Part shown: positions 1 to 6,038 of the stretch, one piece after another
Layout: the number at the start of each line of letters is the position of its first letter
How positions within the stretch are numbered: the first letter of the stretch is position 1
Origin: Hankyongella sp964404985
Lineage (GTDB): Bacteria > Pseudomonadota > Alphaproteobacteria > Sphingomonadales > Sphingomonadaceae
Length of the DNA: 64,000 nt
Assembly: GCA_964404985.1 (NCBI GenBank)
Contig: CAYOMD010000004.1
Coordinates: 1-64,000, forward strand
Direction: 5' to 3'
Notes under the pieces: generated by a model
What the model was told of the DNA's origin: nothing
The model's input: the letters and a program-made list of their open reading frames with translations, nothing else
Database searches by the model: none
Translations under genes and position numbers: made by a program

Positions 1-1
1 C

Positions 2-82
2 GTAAGTGGTTCTGTTGCCGTTGCCGTCGTTCACCGTCGACACCTGGCCATTCGTCGTGAAGGTCTGGCTCTGGGTGCAATT
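2..82 (-). pseudogene. RHS/YD-repeat protein fragment
   Basis: The minus strand reads 27 codons containing the motif NDGNGNRTTY, typical of YD (RHS) repeats of polymorphic toxins. Reading runs leftward out of the window, so only a piece is visible. On its N-terminal side it joins directly to the end of a mobile element starting at 79, and the frame reaches a stop inside that element. The rest of the RHS protein would lie left of position 1. Assignment rests on the YD-repeat signature alone. Confidence 0.6.
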
Positions 83-319
83 ACGGTGACACGCACATAA
101 TTCACTTATTATGGACACCCTGCTGCCTGGTGTCTATAGACCTTGCGATGGCTCGCCTTCCTCGCATGGTGCTTCCCGGACACCCGCATCACATCACGCA
201 ACGCGGCAACCGGCGGGAGCGAACCTTCTTCGAAGACGGCGACTATGCGCTTTATCTCGATCTACTGAAAGACGCAGCACGGGCCGCGAAGAGTGAATAA
301 TGTGCGTGTCAACGTAATT
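79..319 (+). mobile_element. RAYT-derived MITE-like element, copy 1
   Basis: A 241 bp unit bounded by 28 bp inverted repeats at 79-106 (starting AATTACGGTGACACGCAC) and 292-319. Right after the left end lies a hairpin (111-137) with arms ATGGACACC and GGTGTCTAT. Then comes a 50-codon open frame matching the N-terminus of a REP-associated tyrosine transposase. The right terminal repeat has one substitution relative to the other copies (GTCAACG for GTCACCG). Copies 2 and 3 at 814 and 1392 have the same architecture, so this is a defined repeated unit, probably mobilised in trans. Confidence 0.85.
148..300 (+). pseudogene. N-terminal stub of REP-associated (Y1/IS200-like) transposase, copy 1
   Basis: A 50-residue frame starts MARLPRMVLPGHPHHITQRG. 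The PHHITQRGNR and FFEDGDY segments are hallmarks of RAYT (transposase_17/Y1_Tnp) N-termini. The frame stops exactly where the right terminal repeat begins, and the repeat itself supplies the TAA. The catalytic HUH motif and the nucleophilic tyrosine, which lie further along full-length RAYTs, are absent, so the product cannot be an active transposase. Whether the stub is translated is unknown. Confidence 0.75.
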
Positions 320-384
320 GGTAATTCGTTCCCGGCTTTCGCAAAGAAGAAAATGGGCTGTTATTTGCTCACTTATGTCCAGCG

Positions 385-654
385 CTACGAATGAAGCGCG
401 GCTTTCGCAAAGAAGAAGAGAGCGACGAGACTACCAATCCCACAAAACGCGATCAGGAAGTTGACGCTACCTTCATCTACGCCGGAAGATAGCAAGATTA
501 TTGAGAAGGATATCGGTAGAAAGAAAGCGGCAATCCCAATCGTTAGACTAAAAGATCGCCGCCGATAGGATTCAGATTTGAAGACAAGCTTCAGACCTTG
601 AACCACAAACACTAGAAGCATCGCAATGCCCAAGAGGATTGTAGCGTATTCCAT
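385..654 (-). CDS. Small membrane protein, candidate RHS-toxin immunity protein
   Basis: An 89-residue protein (MEYATILLGIAM...) with about three hydrophobic helices separated by a short basic loop (SESYRRRS). The ATG at 654 follows the TAA of the upstream toxin tip (656-658) with a single intervening base. That toxin-then-immunity spacing is why this start is preferred over one at 705 inside the toxin frame. Base composition is more AT-rich than the housekeeping genes, as is common for transferred toxin/immunity genes. A 19 bp copy of its 3' end is repeated at 333-351. The immunity role is inferred from context; no family was recognised. Confidence 0.6.
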   Translation of the reverse strand: MEYATILLGIAMLLVFVVQGLKLVFKSESYRRRSFSLTIGIAAFFLPISFSIILLSSGVDEGSVNFLIAFCGIGSLVALFFFAKAALHS

Positions 655-655
655 A

Positions 656-811
656 TTACGGGCACACTTTCGGAACGTTTGTCTGCGGCAGAAACGCCTC
701 GGCAACTTCGCCAGCTAAACCCCCAACAATGTCATCCGCAAATGGCACTACACCAATAATTCCACGTGCAATGAATGTTCCTGCCTGTGGGCGGGCAACT
801 CCGGTTTGAAC
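656..811 (-). pseudogene. C-terminal tip of a polymorphic (RHS-type) toxin, truncated
   Basis: The minus strand carries 51 codons (beginning VQTGVARPQAG, ending TNVPKVCP) and a TAA placed one base before the immunity candidate. The segment includes a glycine-rich hydrophobic stretch, GIIGVVPFADDIVGG. Just upstream the frame is closed by a TGA formed at the junction with the mobile element beginning at 814. The toxin has therefore lost its upstream part, including any RHS cage. The toxin identity is an inference from the RHS fragment at 2-82 and the tight coupling to the small membrane gene. Confidence 0.5.
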
Positions 812-813
812 TC

Positions 814-1054
814 AATTACGGTGACACGCACATAATTCACTTATTATAGACACCCTGCTAACTGGTGTCTATAGACCTTGCGATGGCTCGCCTTCCTCGC
901 ATTGTGCTTCCCGGACACCCGCATCACATCACGCAACGCGGCAACCGGCGGGAGCGAACCTTCTTCGAAGACGGGGACTATGCGCTTTATCTCGATCTAC
1001 TGAAAGACGCAGCACTGGCCGCGAAGAGTGAATAATGTGCGTGTCACCGTAATT
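814..1054 (+). mobile_element. RAYT-derived MITE-like element, copy 2
   Basis: A 241 bp unit with 28 bp terminal inverted repeats at 814-841 and 1027-1054. The hairpin at 846-872 has perfect ATAGACACC/GGTGTCTAT arms, and a 50-codon transposase stub follows. It differs from copy 1 at only a handful of positions. It interrupts the toxin tip at 656-811 and is followed by extra copies of its right end at 1055-1134. Confidence 0.85.
883..1035 (+). pseudogene. N-terminal stub of REP-associated transposase, copy 2
   Basis: A 50-residue frame starting MARLPRIVLPGHPHHITQRG and ending in the TAA contributed by the terminal repeat. It differs from copy 1 by two residues (Ile for Met at position 7, Leu for Arg near position 45). 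It lacks the HUH and tyrosine catalytic motifs. No indels separate it from the other two copies. Confidence 0.75.
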
Positions 1055-1134
1055 CCGCGAAGAGTGAATAATGTGCGTGTCACCGTAATTCGTGTCACCG
1101 TAATTCAAGTGAATAATGTGCGTGTCACCGTAAT
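1055..1134 (+). repeat. Tandem solo right ends of the element
   Basis: Immediately after copy 2, the right-end sequence recurs. A 34-bp direct repeat of 1021-1054 lies at 1057-1090, a 15 bp piece at 1091-1105 (CGTGTCACCGTAATT), and a third copy at about 1106-1134 ending in a variant base. No stub or hairpin accompanies them. They look like footprints of repeated insertion, excision or slippage at the element end. Confidence 0.8.
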
Positions 1135-1370
1135 CCAATTCGTAATTCCAATACGACATTATCTACGCATATTTCGGACTGCCAGCGAATATAGTTTGCG
1201 AATTGCAAAAAAATACCATACAACCACTGCGTAATCATGTTTAAAATAAAAACTCCTGCAAAAATAGTACCTACGTCATTATTTATTGATTCTGAATCAA
1301 TAAATAATGTTGCGCAAATGCCAACAATTGATATCCCCATCACAACTAATGATATGTGTATAAATTTCAT
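1125..1370 (-). CDS. Small membrane protein, possible orphan immunity protein
   Basis: An 81-residue protein (MKFIHISLVVMGISIVG...) with two hydrophobic helices separated by SESINNDVG. It is AT-rich, and a weak purine-rich stretch precedes the ATG. Only about 20 bp separate it from the element end at 1392; the remnant reads Ala-Asn-Met-stop, possibly the last codons of a lost toxin. The C-terminal residues (LELRIGLR) and stop are read from repeat-end sequence, so the native C-terminus may be lost. No family recognised; the immunity role is inferred from context. Confidence 0.45.
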   Translation of the reverse strand: MKFIHISLVVMGISIVGICATLFIDSESINNDVGTIFAGVFILNMITQWLYGIFLQFANYIRWQSEICVDNVVLELRIGLR

Positions 1371-1391
1371 TATATTTACTTACATATTGGC

Positions 1392-1631
1392 AATTACGGT
1401 GACACGCCATAATTCACTTATCATAGACACCCTGCTACCTGGTGTCTATAGACCTTGCGATGGCTCGCCTTTCTCGCATTGTGCTTCCCGGACACCCGCA
1501 TCACATCACGCAACGCAGCAACCGGCGGGAGCGAACCTTCTTCGAAGACGGGGACTATGCGCTTTATCTCGATCTACTGAAAGACGCAGCACTAGCCGCG
1601 AAGAGTGAATAATGTGCGTGTCACCGTAATT
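1392..1631 (+). mobile_element. RAYT-derived MITE-like element, copy 3
   Basis: A 240 bp unit with inverted repeats at 1392-1418 (one base shorter than in copies 1 and 2) and 1604-1631. The hairpin at 1423-1449 has perfect ATAGACACC/GGTGTCTAT arms, followed by the same 50-codon stub. It separates the 81-residue membrane protein gene from the lipoprotein pseudogene. Solo right-end pieces follow at 1632-1647 and 1696-1723. Confidence 0.85.
1460..1612 (+). pseudogene. N-terminal stub of REP-associated transposase, copy 3
   Basis: A 50-residue frame starting MARLSRIVLPGHPHHITQRS. It carries two changes relative to copy 2 (Ser for Pro at 5, Ser for Gly at 20) but the same length and the same TAA from the terminal repeat. 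It lacks catalytic motifs. Base changes without frame disruption across three copies imply either recent spread or constraint. Confidence 0.75.
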
Positions 1632-1723
1632 GCGCGTCACCGTAATTGCCGGATGTTCCGTAAACTGGCGCCGTAATTCAAAGGCGACGGGATTTTGTGA
1701 ATAATGTGCGCGTCACCGTAATT
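1632..1723 (+). repeat. Solo right-end fragments after copy 3
   Basis: Two extra pieces of the right terminal sequence lie here: GCGCGTCACCGTAATT at 1632-1647 and a longer one at 1696-1723. Between them is GC-rich unrelated sequence that includes a partial CGCCGTAATT. After both 1723 and 1134 the text continues with similar AATTCGTAATTCCAAT-like sequence, suggesting a shared insertion context. Confidence 0.7.
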
Positions 1724-1742
1724 CGTAATTCCAATTCAACTC

Positions 1743-2170
1743 CTAATACTTACCCCATATTGTGCATGGTATATTTACAGTTTCTATATATTCTTCATTT
1801 TTTTTCGCAATGTCATTGTTTTTTATAAGTTTAACTTGTAATTTCAAGTTTTTTATATTAGAATAAAAAGAAGATATAGTTATGTAATCATATTTTATTG
1901 CAATATTTTCTCTATCAATCCAAAAAATATTTGTGTTTGTACAATTTGATGTTCTAAAAAAATATCTTTTATACTAAATTCAACTCCTGTTTTTGTCACA
2001 TATGCGCGCACGACGTCCGAATTAATGCCGCCATATGCGATTGTAACCCAAATAGTATGTTTTTTGTCAGGAGACACTAGTGATGAAATCACCTTTTCTT
2101 CAGGTTTATCGCATCCGAAATTAAAAAGCGATATAAATATTAAAATTAAAAAAATTATTGGACGCCGCAT
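1743..2170 (-). pseudogene. Frameshifted lipoprotein, candidate immunity protein
   Basis: The ATG at 2170 follows a GGGAGG ribosome site. The N-terminus is a lipoprotein signal (hydrophobic helix, then NFGC, acylated Cys20). The frame continues through SPDKKHTIWVTIAYGG and closes at 1895. A second frame from the same strand carries on the protein, with FRTSNCTNTNIFWIDREN, IAIKYDYITISSFYS and a C-terminus TIWGKY ending at TAG 1743-1745. The switch maps to an A7 tract at 1956-1962 (T7 on the coding strand). One extra base would join both parts into about 142 residues. The layout resembles lipoprotein immunity families found in toxin islands. It is AT-rich. A sequencing error or phase variation cannot be excluded. 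Confidence 0.65.
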
Positions 2171-2197
2171 GCATAGCCCTCCCGAATAGCATGTTGG

Positions 2198-2212
2198 AAT
2201 TACGGTGACACT
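2198..2212 (+). repeat. Truncated left end of the MITE-like element
   Basis: AATTACGGTGACACT matches the outermost 14 bases of the element's left terminal repeat. It is directly followed by GAATTACG, a second partial start. No hairpin or transposase stub follows. It marks the right border of the accessory patch; downstream sequence has normal GC content. Confidence 0.6.
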
Positions 2213-2242
2213 GAATTACGAAAGTCCGCAATGCCCCATAAT

Positions 2243-2334
2243 CGTCGTCATTCCGGCGAAAGCCGGAATCCAGACGCCTGAAAACGCTGAATTTCTTTTA
2301 TCCTGGATCCCGGATCAAGTCCGGGATGACGACG
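2243..2334. repeat. REP-like palindrome pair
   Basis: Two GC-rich palindromes lie head to head: one built on TTCCGGCGAAAGCCGGAA (about 2250-2270), the other on ATCCCGGATCAAGTCCGGGAT (about 2307-2327). They are flanked by complementary GTCGTCAT and ATGACGAC. The arrangement is a BIME-like pair. The same GGCGAAAGCC core recurs at 24154-24250. Confidence 0.75.
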
Positions 2335-2443
2335 TGTCGTGACGGGTAATGCTGTTTTTCAGCCGCCCGCTGAAGTCATCGCAGCCTAAAGCCTGAGCGG
2401 CTGAGGGTGAGGCAAGATTGGTTCAATCTGAAATGATCAAGAT

Positions 2444-2962
2444 CTAGCGCCGCACGCGCATGGCGGGCGAGAAGCGCACCACGGTCTCCGGGGCCATGCG
2501 CCGCTCGACGATATCGATCTCCAGATCGTCGACCTTGTCGAGCAGGCTGCGCTTGCGGGTCTCTGCCATGCCGGTGGCACGGATTTCCGACTTCAGCCGC
2601 ACCAGATGCGCCTGTATCGTGCCATGGGCCGCGCCGGTCAGCTCCAGCACACCCTGCCGGTCGCGCTTGGCGCGCTGCACCCGCAGCCGGGCGATGATCG
2701 AATCCACCGCCAGCAGGAAACGCTTGAATTCCGCGTTGTAGCTGCCCGACTCGGTGTCGAAGTACAGATCGCCGACGTTCAGCTCCATCGCGATGGCCGT
2801 GATCTCGTTCATGTACTGGAAGATCGCATCGTAGGATTCATTGCTGTACTCGCCGCGGATGCTCTCCATCAGGCGGGTGCGGGAAATCCCTTCCAGATGA
2901 ATGAACGCGTCCGCATCATCCTCCGGCAGATTGAAAAAGTCGCTATCGCGCAAATAACCCAT
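2444..2962 (-). CDS. Uncharacterised acidic/helical protein, 172 aa
   Basis: Starts MGYLRDSDFFNLPEDDADAF. It is soluble, with no signal peptide or membrane helix. It is mostly predicted helix, with a basic charge-rich middle (RLRVQRAKRDRQG) and a C-terminal coiled-coil-like segment (KRSLLDKVDDLEIDIVERR). No family recognised. GC content and codon use look native, unlike the patch to its left. It stands alone, transcribed away from the siroheme-synthase-like gene. Coding status is supported by length and amino-acid composition. Confidence 0.65.
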   Translation of the reverse strand: MGYLRDSDFFNLPEDDADAFIHLEGISRTRLMESIRGEYSNESYDAIFQYMNEITAIAMELNVGDLYFDTESGSYNAEFKRFLLAVDSIIARLRVQRAKRDRQGVLELTGAAHGTIQAHLVRLKSEIRATGMAETRKRSLLDKVDDLEIDIVERRMAPETVVRFSPAMRVRR

Positions 2963-3293
2963 ATTTTCCCCGCATATTCAGAAATACGCCTGAAAACGCA
3001 TGCGTGAGAAGGACGTGAAACACCGTCACCGGGCAGTGGTCTTTTTGACCCAGCCGATGAGACATCTCCATCGTTTGTTCATGAACTGAACTGTTCCCCC
3101 CAGACCCCTGACGTTGTGCAGTTTTACTCCCCGAACGGCATTGCTACATTCGTAACGATTAAAAAGCGGTTTACGGTACGGGGAAGGTAGCGCCAGTTCA
3201 TCGCAAGCAGGCTTGCGGTGTGGATCAGCAATTCCCCTCAGGCCGTCTGCATGCCATGTATCGACCGATCCATCTCCAGGGCGTTGTCCGGCT
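2963..3293. other. Intergenic region, nothing firm seen
   Basis: A 331 bp divergent gap between the uncharacterised gene (minus) and the siroheme-synthase-like gene (plus). It must hold promoters for both. There is a run of C residues (GTTCCCCCCAG) and an AT-rich stretch with TACATTCGTAACGATTAAAAAG around 3145-3170. No RNA gene, palindrome or convincing conserved site was recognised. Confidence 0.4.
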
Positions 3294-4070
3294 GTGCGTA
3301 CTCTTCCCCTCCATGTCAGCGTCTTGGGCCAGCCGGTTGTGCTTGTGGGCTCCGGCCCGGCCGCAGACGCCAAGGCGCGGCTGATACTGGCGGCAGGCGG
3401 CATGCCGGTCGCAGACGACGACCCGCGCGCCGCCCACGCCCGTATCGGTTTTGTCGCCGAGGAGGACGATGCAATTGCCGGGGCAACGGCAGCACGGCTG
3501 CGCGCACGCGGCCTGCTGGTGAATGTTGTCGACAAACCCGCCCTGTGTGACTTTTCCGTGCCGGCCATCGTTGACCGCGGGACCGTCGTGGTCTCGATCT
3601 CGACAGGCGGCGCTTCTGCCTCGCTGGCCAAGGCGCTGCGCGAGCGGCTGGAGATCTGGCTGCCCCCCGGCCTCGGGGCCCTGGCCGATGCGATCTTCGC
3701 AGCGCGCGCCTCGGTCACCGCCGTGCACACCACGACGCCTGCCCGCCGCCGCTTCTGGGATGCGCTGCTGCGCCCCGGCGGCGCGCTCGACCCGATGACC
3801 CTGCACCCGGACCCGGCTGCGACCATTGCTGATGCGCTACTGGTGGCACCGGTCGCCCCGGCCCGGCATATGCTGACGATTGCCACGGACGACCCGGAGG
3901 CGCTGACGCTTGGCCAGTTGCGCCTGCTCCAGCAGGCCGATGTGATCGTCTGCGCACCACCGCAGCCGCAGGGCGTGCTGGCGCTGGCCCGTCGCGATGC
4001 GGAAATTCGTGACCGCGCAGTTGACGATGAGGCCGGGTTGGTGGTTGTTCATCTGCAGTTTGGCGGCTAA
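3294..4070 (+). CDS. cysG: Precorrin-2 dehydrogenase/ferrochelatase (siroheme synthase N-terminal) with vestigial SUMT domain
   Basis: The N-terminus (about residues 1-150) matches the CysG/Met8p NAD-dependent precorrin-2 dehydrogenase and sirohydrochlorin ferrochelatase domain. It shows the dinucleotide loop VLVGSGPAADAKA, then VDRGTVVVSISTGGASASLAKALRE split over positions 95-125, and a dimerisation helix. The last 65 residues resemble the start of the uroporphyrin-III methyltransferase domain (DDPEALTLGQLRLLQQADVIV). The protein stops there, and the SAM-binding remainder is missing. The GTG at 3294 is preferred because homologues begin near RTLPLHVSVLG; no strong ribosome site is visible. 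Expected role: siroheme for sulfite/nitrite reductase. Confidence 0.8.
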   Translation: MRTLPLHVSVLGQPVVLVGSGPAADAKARLILAAGGMPVADDDPRAAHARIGFVAEEDDAIAGATAARLRARGLLVNVVDKPALCDFSVPAIVDRGTVVVSISTGGASASLAKALRERLEIWLPPGLGALADAIFAARASVTAVHTTTPARRRFWDALLRPGGALDPMTLHPDPAATIADALLVAPVAPARHMLTIATDDPEALTLGQLRLLQQADVIVCAPPQPQGVLALARRDAEIRDRAVDDEAGLVVVHLQFGG

Positions 4071-4119
4071 ACCCGAAGCATTGTCGGGACGAACCACGCC
4101 GAGGGAGAAACGCCGCGTC

Positions 4120-4623
4120 ATGGCCAATGAAGAGACGCCGCAGGAGAGCCTGATCCCCTATGAGGATTTCGTGCAGGATGCCCTGCGCGATGTCGTGCGC
4201 AAGTTGCTGTCGGATGTCGCCATGACCGGTCTGCCGGGCCGGCACCATTTCTTCATCGGCTTTCGCACCAGCTATCCGGGTGTGGTGATGCCGCCGGACC
4301 TGCGCGCCCGCTACCCGGACGACATGACCATCGTGCTGCAAAACCGCTACTGGGACCTGAAGGTGGGGGATGACCGCTTCGAGGTCGGCCTGTCCTTCAA
4401 CCACGTGCCCACCCGGCTGGTCGTGCCGTTCGATGCGCTGGTCAGCTTCGTCGACCCGAGTGTCGATTTCGGCCTGCAATTCCAGCCGCCTGTCTACGCC
4501 ATGGATGAACCGGCGGCAGCGCCGACCAGCACAGTGTCGGACCCATCTGGCGACGACGATAGTGATGGCGATAATGGCGGCGGCAAGGTCGTCTCGCTTG
4601 ATCGCTTCCGTAAAAAACCCTGA
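4120..4623 (+). CDS. sspB: SspB-like ClpXP adaptor protein
   Basis: A 167-residue protein starting MANEETPQESLIPYEDFVQD. The ATG at 4120 has GAGGGAG upstream. The folded part contains RTSYPGVVMPPDLRARYP and LSFNHVPTRLVVPFDALVSFVDPS, typical of alphaproteobacterial SspB/DUF2155-type stringent starvation proteins. A flexible acidic linker (GDDDSDGDNGGG) ends in KVVSLDRFRKKP, the ClpX-binding tail. It would deliver tagged substrates to the ClpXP protease in the cytoplasm. It sits 15 bp ahead of fumC, an arrangement common in this class. Confidence 0.85.
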   Translation: MANEETPQESLIPYEDFVQDALRDVVRKLLSDVAMTGLPGRHHFFIGFRTSYPGVVMPPDLRARYPDDMTIVLQNRYWDLKVGDDRFEVGLSFNHVPTRLVVPFDALVSFVDPSVDFGLQFQPPVYAMDEPAAAPTSTVSDPSGDDDSDGDNGGGKVVSLDRFRKKP

Positions 4624-4638
4624 CACCAAGAGGTTCCC

Positions 4639-6036
4639 ATGTCTGCAACCCGCTCAGAGACCGACAGCTTCGGCCCTATTGACGTCTCCGCCGACGTCTA
4701 TTGGGGTGCCCAGACCCAGCGCTCGATCGGCAACTTCCCGATCGGCGACGAACGCATGCCGGCCCCGCTGGTCCATGCGCTGGGCATCGTCAAGCTGGCG
4801 GCAGCGCGGGTCAACGCCCGCCACAACCAGCTCGACGGCAGAATTGCAGACGCTATTGCGGTCGCGGCCCAGGAAGTGATCGCCGGGCAGCACGACACCC
4901 AGTTTCCGCTGGTGGTCTGGCAGACCGGCTCCGGCACCCAGTCCAACATGAACGCCAACGAGGTGATCGCCGGTCGCGCCAACGAGATGCTGGCCGGCGT
5001 GCGCGGTGGCAAGACGCCGGTGCACCCGAACGACCATGTCAACCGCGGCCAATCCTCCAACGACTCGTTCCCGACCGCGATGCACATCGCTGCCGCGCGC
5101 GAGGTGGTGAACCGGCTTATCCCGGCGTGCCGGCACCTGCACGCCGCACTGGATGCCAAGGCTGCCGCCTGGGCGGAGATCATCAAGCTCGGCCGCACCC
5201 ACCTGCAGGATGCGACACCGATGACGCTCGGCCAGGAGTTCTCCGGCTACGCCGCGCAGATCGCCTATGGCATTGAGCGGCTGGAGGCGGCGCTGCCGCG
5301 CGTCTACGCGCTGGCGCAGGGCGGCACGGCGGTCGGCACCGGGCTGAACAGCTTCCAGGGCTTCGCGGAGAGTTTTGCCGCCGAGGTTGCGACGATTACC
5401 GGCCAGCCGTTCGTCACCGCGCCGAACAAGTTCGAGGCGCTGGCGACCCACGACGCGCTGGTCGAGCTGTCCGGCGTGCTCAACGTGCTGGCCGTCGGCG
5501 TCAACAAGATCGCCAACGACATCCGCCTGCTGGGCTCCGGCCCGCGCTCGGGGCTCGGCGAACTGCTGCTGCCGGAAAACGAGCCCGGCTCCTCCATCAT
5601 GCCCGGCAAGGTCAACCCGACCCAGGCCGAAAGCCTGACCATGGTGGCCGCGCAAGTGATGGGCAACCATGTGGCAGTGACCATCGCCGGCGCGCAAGGC
5701 CACTTCGAGCTGAACGTCTTCAAGCCGGTGATCGCCTATAATGTACTGCAGTCGATCCGCCTGCTGGCCGACGGCATGGTCTCGTTCGCGGACCGCTGCG
5801 TCGCAGGGATCGTGCCCAACACCACCCGCCTCACGCAACTGGTCGAGCAGAGCCTGATGCTGGTCACGGCGCTGGCACCCGAGATCGGCTACGACAACGC
5901 CGCAACGATCGCCAAGCACGCCCACAAGAAGGGCCAGACCCTGCTGGAGGCCGCGCTGGAGCTGAAGCTGATCGACGAAGCGCGCTTCCAGGCCGTGGTG
6001 CGTGCCGAGACCATGCTGGGGCCGGACCCGCTCTGA
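4639..6036 (+). CDS. fumC: Class II fumarate hydratase
   Basis: 465 residues, full length for FumC, which interconverts fumarate and malate in the TCA cycle without an iron-sulfur cluster. The fumarase/aspartase signature GSSIMPGKVNPTQAE carries the catalytic serine loop, and the histidine site is in GRTHLQDATPM. TGSGTQSNMNANEV marks the A-site. It starts MSATRSETDSFG with AAGAGG just upstream. gmk begins 3 bp after its stop, so the two are likely co-transcribed. Confidence 0.97.
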   Translation: MSATRSETDSFGPIDVSADVYWGAQTQRSIGNFPIGDERMPAPLVHALGIVKLAAARVNARHNQLDGRIADAIAVAAQEVIAGQHDTQFPLVVWQTGSGTQSNMNANEVIAGRANEMLAGVRGGKTPVHPNDHVNRGQSSNDSFPTAMHIAAAREVVNRLIPACRHLHAALDAKAAAWAEIIKLGRTHLQDATPMTLGQEFSGYAAQIAYGIERLEAALPRVYALAQGGTAVGTGLNSFQGFAESFAAEVATITGQPFVTAPNKFEALATHDALVELSGVLNVLAVGVNKIANDIRLLGSGPRSGLGELLLPENEPGSSIMPGKVNPTQAESLTMVAAQVMGNHVAVTIAGAQGHFELNVFKPVIAYNVLQSIRLLADGMVSFADRCVAGIVPNTTRLTQLVEQSLMLVTALAPEIGYDNAATIAKHAHKKGQTLLEAALELKLIDEARFQAVVRAETMLGPDPL

Positions 6037-6038
6037 CC

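Noticed and set aside
1055..1134. Possible CRISPR array
   Set aside because: Repeats are unequal in length, have almost no spacers, and match the ends of the neighbouring mobile elements; no cas genes are present.
929..1159. Minus-strand frame with NYGDTHIIH repeats, looking like a repeat protein
   Set aside because: It is a translation of the tandem terminal repeats (1027-1134) on the opposite strand; the repetition is a DNA-level feature.
79..2212. Integron cassette array with attC sites
   Set aside because: The repeats contain transposase coding sequence and terminal inverted repeats rather than attC core sites, and no integrase is seen.
3026..3886. Long minus-strand open frame opposite the siroheme-synthase-like gene
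   Set aside because: Composition is low-complexity Ser/Ala/Arg, typical of an antisense shadow in high-GC DNA; the plus strand carries recognisable domains.
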